Of a DNA stretch of 24,534 nucleotides, positions 22,944-24,534 are shown in pieces. Source of the stretch: Armatimonadota bacterium (GTDB lineage: Bacteria; Armatimonadota; HRBIN16). The stretch lies in the NCBI GenBank assembly GCA_028275265.1, contig JAPWUZ010000008.1, positions 1 to 24,534 on the forward strand, given 5' to 3'. The first letter of the stretch is position 1. Each line of letters starts with the position of its first letter. The notes beneath the pieces are model-generated. The model did not search any database. It worked only from the letters and a program-made list of their open reading frames with translations, and had not been told where the DNA came from. The position numbers and the translations under genes were made by a program.

Positions 22944-24533
22944 CTAAATCTCCTCCAGATAGATTTCTGTAGCACGTACGATGCGTTCAAACCACCCGCC
23001 GGATGGGTCAACCAGCGGTATCCACCAGAAGGTAGGGCGATGGTCAGTATGCGTGAGCCCTTCGGAGACCAGAATCGCCTGTCGCACCAGCTCCATTTTG
23101 CGCAGTTCCGCCTGCCGTTCGATTTCTGTCGCCCGCTGACGGGCGCGCTGGTTCTGCTCGCCACGCTCCAGTTGCTGTCGCTGAGGTTTCAAGCGGGCGA
23201 CCTCTGCCCGGGCTTCGGCTATCCATTCTCGCCGCTGTTGCAGTTCTCTGTCGAAGCTCTTGCGAGCCTCCTCGTGCTGAAGGATCTCCTCGTGAATACG
23301 GTCTACTTCCGGTCCGGTAGTGATGCCCCGTTGCGACAGCTCCCAAAGCCTCTCCTTCAGGGGCTTAATGGTCTGCCGATAGTTTTCGCCTTTCGCCATC
23401 TCAATCCTCTGGTACTCCTGTTTCCACTGTTCTATCTGTCTGTAGAGAGCGTGGATGCACTGGTGAATCTCTTCCGCCTGGCGGCGCAGGTCGCGCAGTA
23501 AGCTAATGTGCCTGTCATACTCCTCGCGCAGAGCGTGCCACTGCTCGCCTTCTCGCTCTGCGAGGAACTCCAGCACCTCGCGCGGACTGGTAAGCTGGCG
23601 AATGGTTTCCAGCAACCCCTTTTGTTCCGCAACTACCTCGCGCCAGCGGGAGGAGAACTCATTGGTGCATATCCGTTGCTTGCCGAAGGCGTTTGCCAGA
23701 TGCTCGGGCAGAGTGAGTGTTTCGCACTGCTCGTCGCCCATCGTGTCCCATGTGGGGTAAACCAGCCGCAGGATGGGATGGAGGTTCCACTCGATGCCGT
23801 TTTCGCGCAGGTACTGGTTCATCTTGCGCGTGCGCCAGATGTAAGGCGAGCCGCCTTCGTTCATCACGAACAGGAACTCCCGCGCCAGCATGGAGACCAG
23901 TGTCACCGCTTTGCCTACCAGAGTGACGCCCGAGACAAAGTGCTGCTGGAGCACTTGGGCGAGGTCTGCCACAGAGTGTACGGGTCGCTCCAGAGGAATG
24001 GTGATAGGGTCTTCGGTTTCGATCACCAGCCGCCTGTCGGTAACCCGAAGAGTTCCACGCCCGCGCTGGGGAACAATCAGGTCAAATGGGATTGCCCCCT
24101 CGCCGAAGCGGTCCAGCGTGTAGATTTCAGAGTCCGCTACTGCACGGTTGTAAGCCTCTTCGGCAACGGGACGAGTCTGCGGGTTCAGGAAGATGTCCAC
24201 CAGCTGGAACCGGGGCAGGCGGGAGGTTTCAGGAGACAGTTCTAGCAGGTTTGCAGAACAGTTTGTGGTGACGTTATCCACAGGCGCGCCGAGCATGGTA
24301 AAGAAACGGGGGAATAACCATTGATACAGTGCGCTCAAACACTGGTCCGGATACTGCCTGGCGAACTCATCTATCCAGCCGAGAATCCGGTCTGCCACTG
24401 CTAAGCGGGCTTTCTCGCGGTGCTCCGGGGATAGCATCTTCAGGCTCTCCTCAAAGCCCCACTGCAGGAGTTCCAGCAACGGCTCCTTTACATGGTTCAG
24501 GCACACCTCATGCACAATCACGGAGCGATGCTC
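22944..24533 (-). CDS. Large coiled-coil protein of unknown function (5' partial)
   Basis: At least 525 residues, and the frame stays open to the right edge of the window, so the true start is probably beyond it; the first in-window start would be a GTG at 24521. The N-terminal 300 residues look globular (LPRFQLVDIFLNPQTRPV, TLRVTDRRLVIETEDP, LHPILRLVYPTWDTMG). From about 320 to 480 it is highly charged, Gln/Glu/Arg-rich and heptad-like, a long coiled coil. The end (HRPTFWWIPLVDPSGGWFERIV) is compact and aromatic. There is no signal peptide, membrane helix, Walker or other enzyme motif. I do not recognise the family. It is the first visible gene of the overlapping chain, one base before RfaE2. 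Confidence 0.8.
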   Translation of the reverse strand, partial: EHRSVIVHEVCLNHVKEPLLELLQWGFEESLKMLSPEHREKARLAVADRILGWIDEFARQYPDQCLSALYQWLFPRFFTMLGAPVDNVTTNCSANLLELSPETSRLPRFQLVDIFLNPQTRPVAEEAYNRAVADSEIYTLDRFGEGAIPFDLIVPQRGRGTLRVTDRRLVIETEDPITIPLERPVHSVADLAQVLQQHFVSGVTLVGKAVTLVSMLAREFLFVMNEGGSPYIWRTRKMNQYLRENGIEWNLHPILRLVYPTWDTMGDEQCETLTLPEHLANAFGKQRICTNEFSSRWREVVAEQKGLLETIRQLTSPREVLEFLAEREGEQWHALREEYDRHISLLRDLRRQAEEIHQCIHALYRQIEQWKQEYQRIEMAKGENYRQTIKPLKERLWELSQRGITTGPEVDRIHEEILQHEEARKSFDRELQQRREWIAEARAEVARLKPQRQQLERGEQNQRARQRATEIERQAELRKMELVRQAILVSEGLTHTDHRPTFWWIPLVDPSGGWFERIVRATEIYLEEI

Positions 24534-24534
24534 G

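Overview
The window is about 24.5 kb of moderately GC-rich bacterial chromosome (roughly 58-60 % by eye). It is densely packed with genes on both strands, and many of them overlap or sit a few bases apart. The mix is GH130, GH1 and heparinase-like carbohydrate enzymes, two Gfo/Idh/MocA oxidoreductases, a DgoD-type dehydratase, a heptose-phosphate adenylyltransferase, a lipoprotein cyclophilin and a PmbA-like protein. This suits a free-living, diderm, sugar-degrading bacterium. The gene content and style resemble Armatimonadota, but no rRNA or other marker is present, so the phylum is only an inference. I saw no tRNA, rRNA, CRISPR, transposase or phage gene.

Layout, left to right. (1) 2-937: GH130 mannoside phosphorylase, its 5' end cut by the window edge. 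(2) 1034-1731: a VapBC-like toxin-antitoxin pair with its own promoter. (3) 1775-3893, minus strand: an overlapping DUF1611 (DgcN-like) and dipeptide-epimerase (DgcA-like) pair, the combination known for D-glutamate/acidic dipeptide metabolism. (4) 3976-9098, plus strand: Gfo/Idh oxidoreductase, terminator, PmbA-like protein, secreted parvulin foldase, second Gfo/Idh oxidoreductase, terminator. (5) 9278-10009: a small polysaccharide-deacetylase-like protein with an altered metal site. Converging on it are acylphosphatase and an HDOD/HD protein (minus). (6) 11328-17555: a sugar-acid locus made of an MFS transporter (plus), a cytoplasmic heparinase-like lyase behind a DgoD-like dehydratase (minus), and a divergent GH1 beta-glycosidase (plus). 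(7) 17651-20638, minus: a stand-alone sigma factor followed by a 767-residue Cys- and Pro-rich protein of unknown function. (8) 20799-24533, minus: a tightly coupled chain of a coiled-coil protein, RfaE2, a glycosylasparaginase-like Ntn hydrolase, an unlisted 54-residue ORF and a lipoprotein cyclophilin, ended by a rho-independent terminator.

How the genes may work together (inference). Regions 1, 4 and 6 look like carbohydrate scavenging: phosphorolysis of beta-mannosides, NAD(P)-linked oxidation of sugars, lyase and glycosidase trimming of imported oligosaccharides, and dehydration of an aldonic acid brought in by the MFS carrier. Region 3 would recycle D-amino-acid or peptidoglycan-derived glutamate. 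The least understood parts, and the best candidates for something undescribed, are the sigma factor/Cys-rich protein pair (region 7) and the overlapping five-gene chain with its hidden small ORF (region 8).
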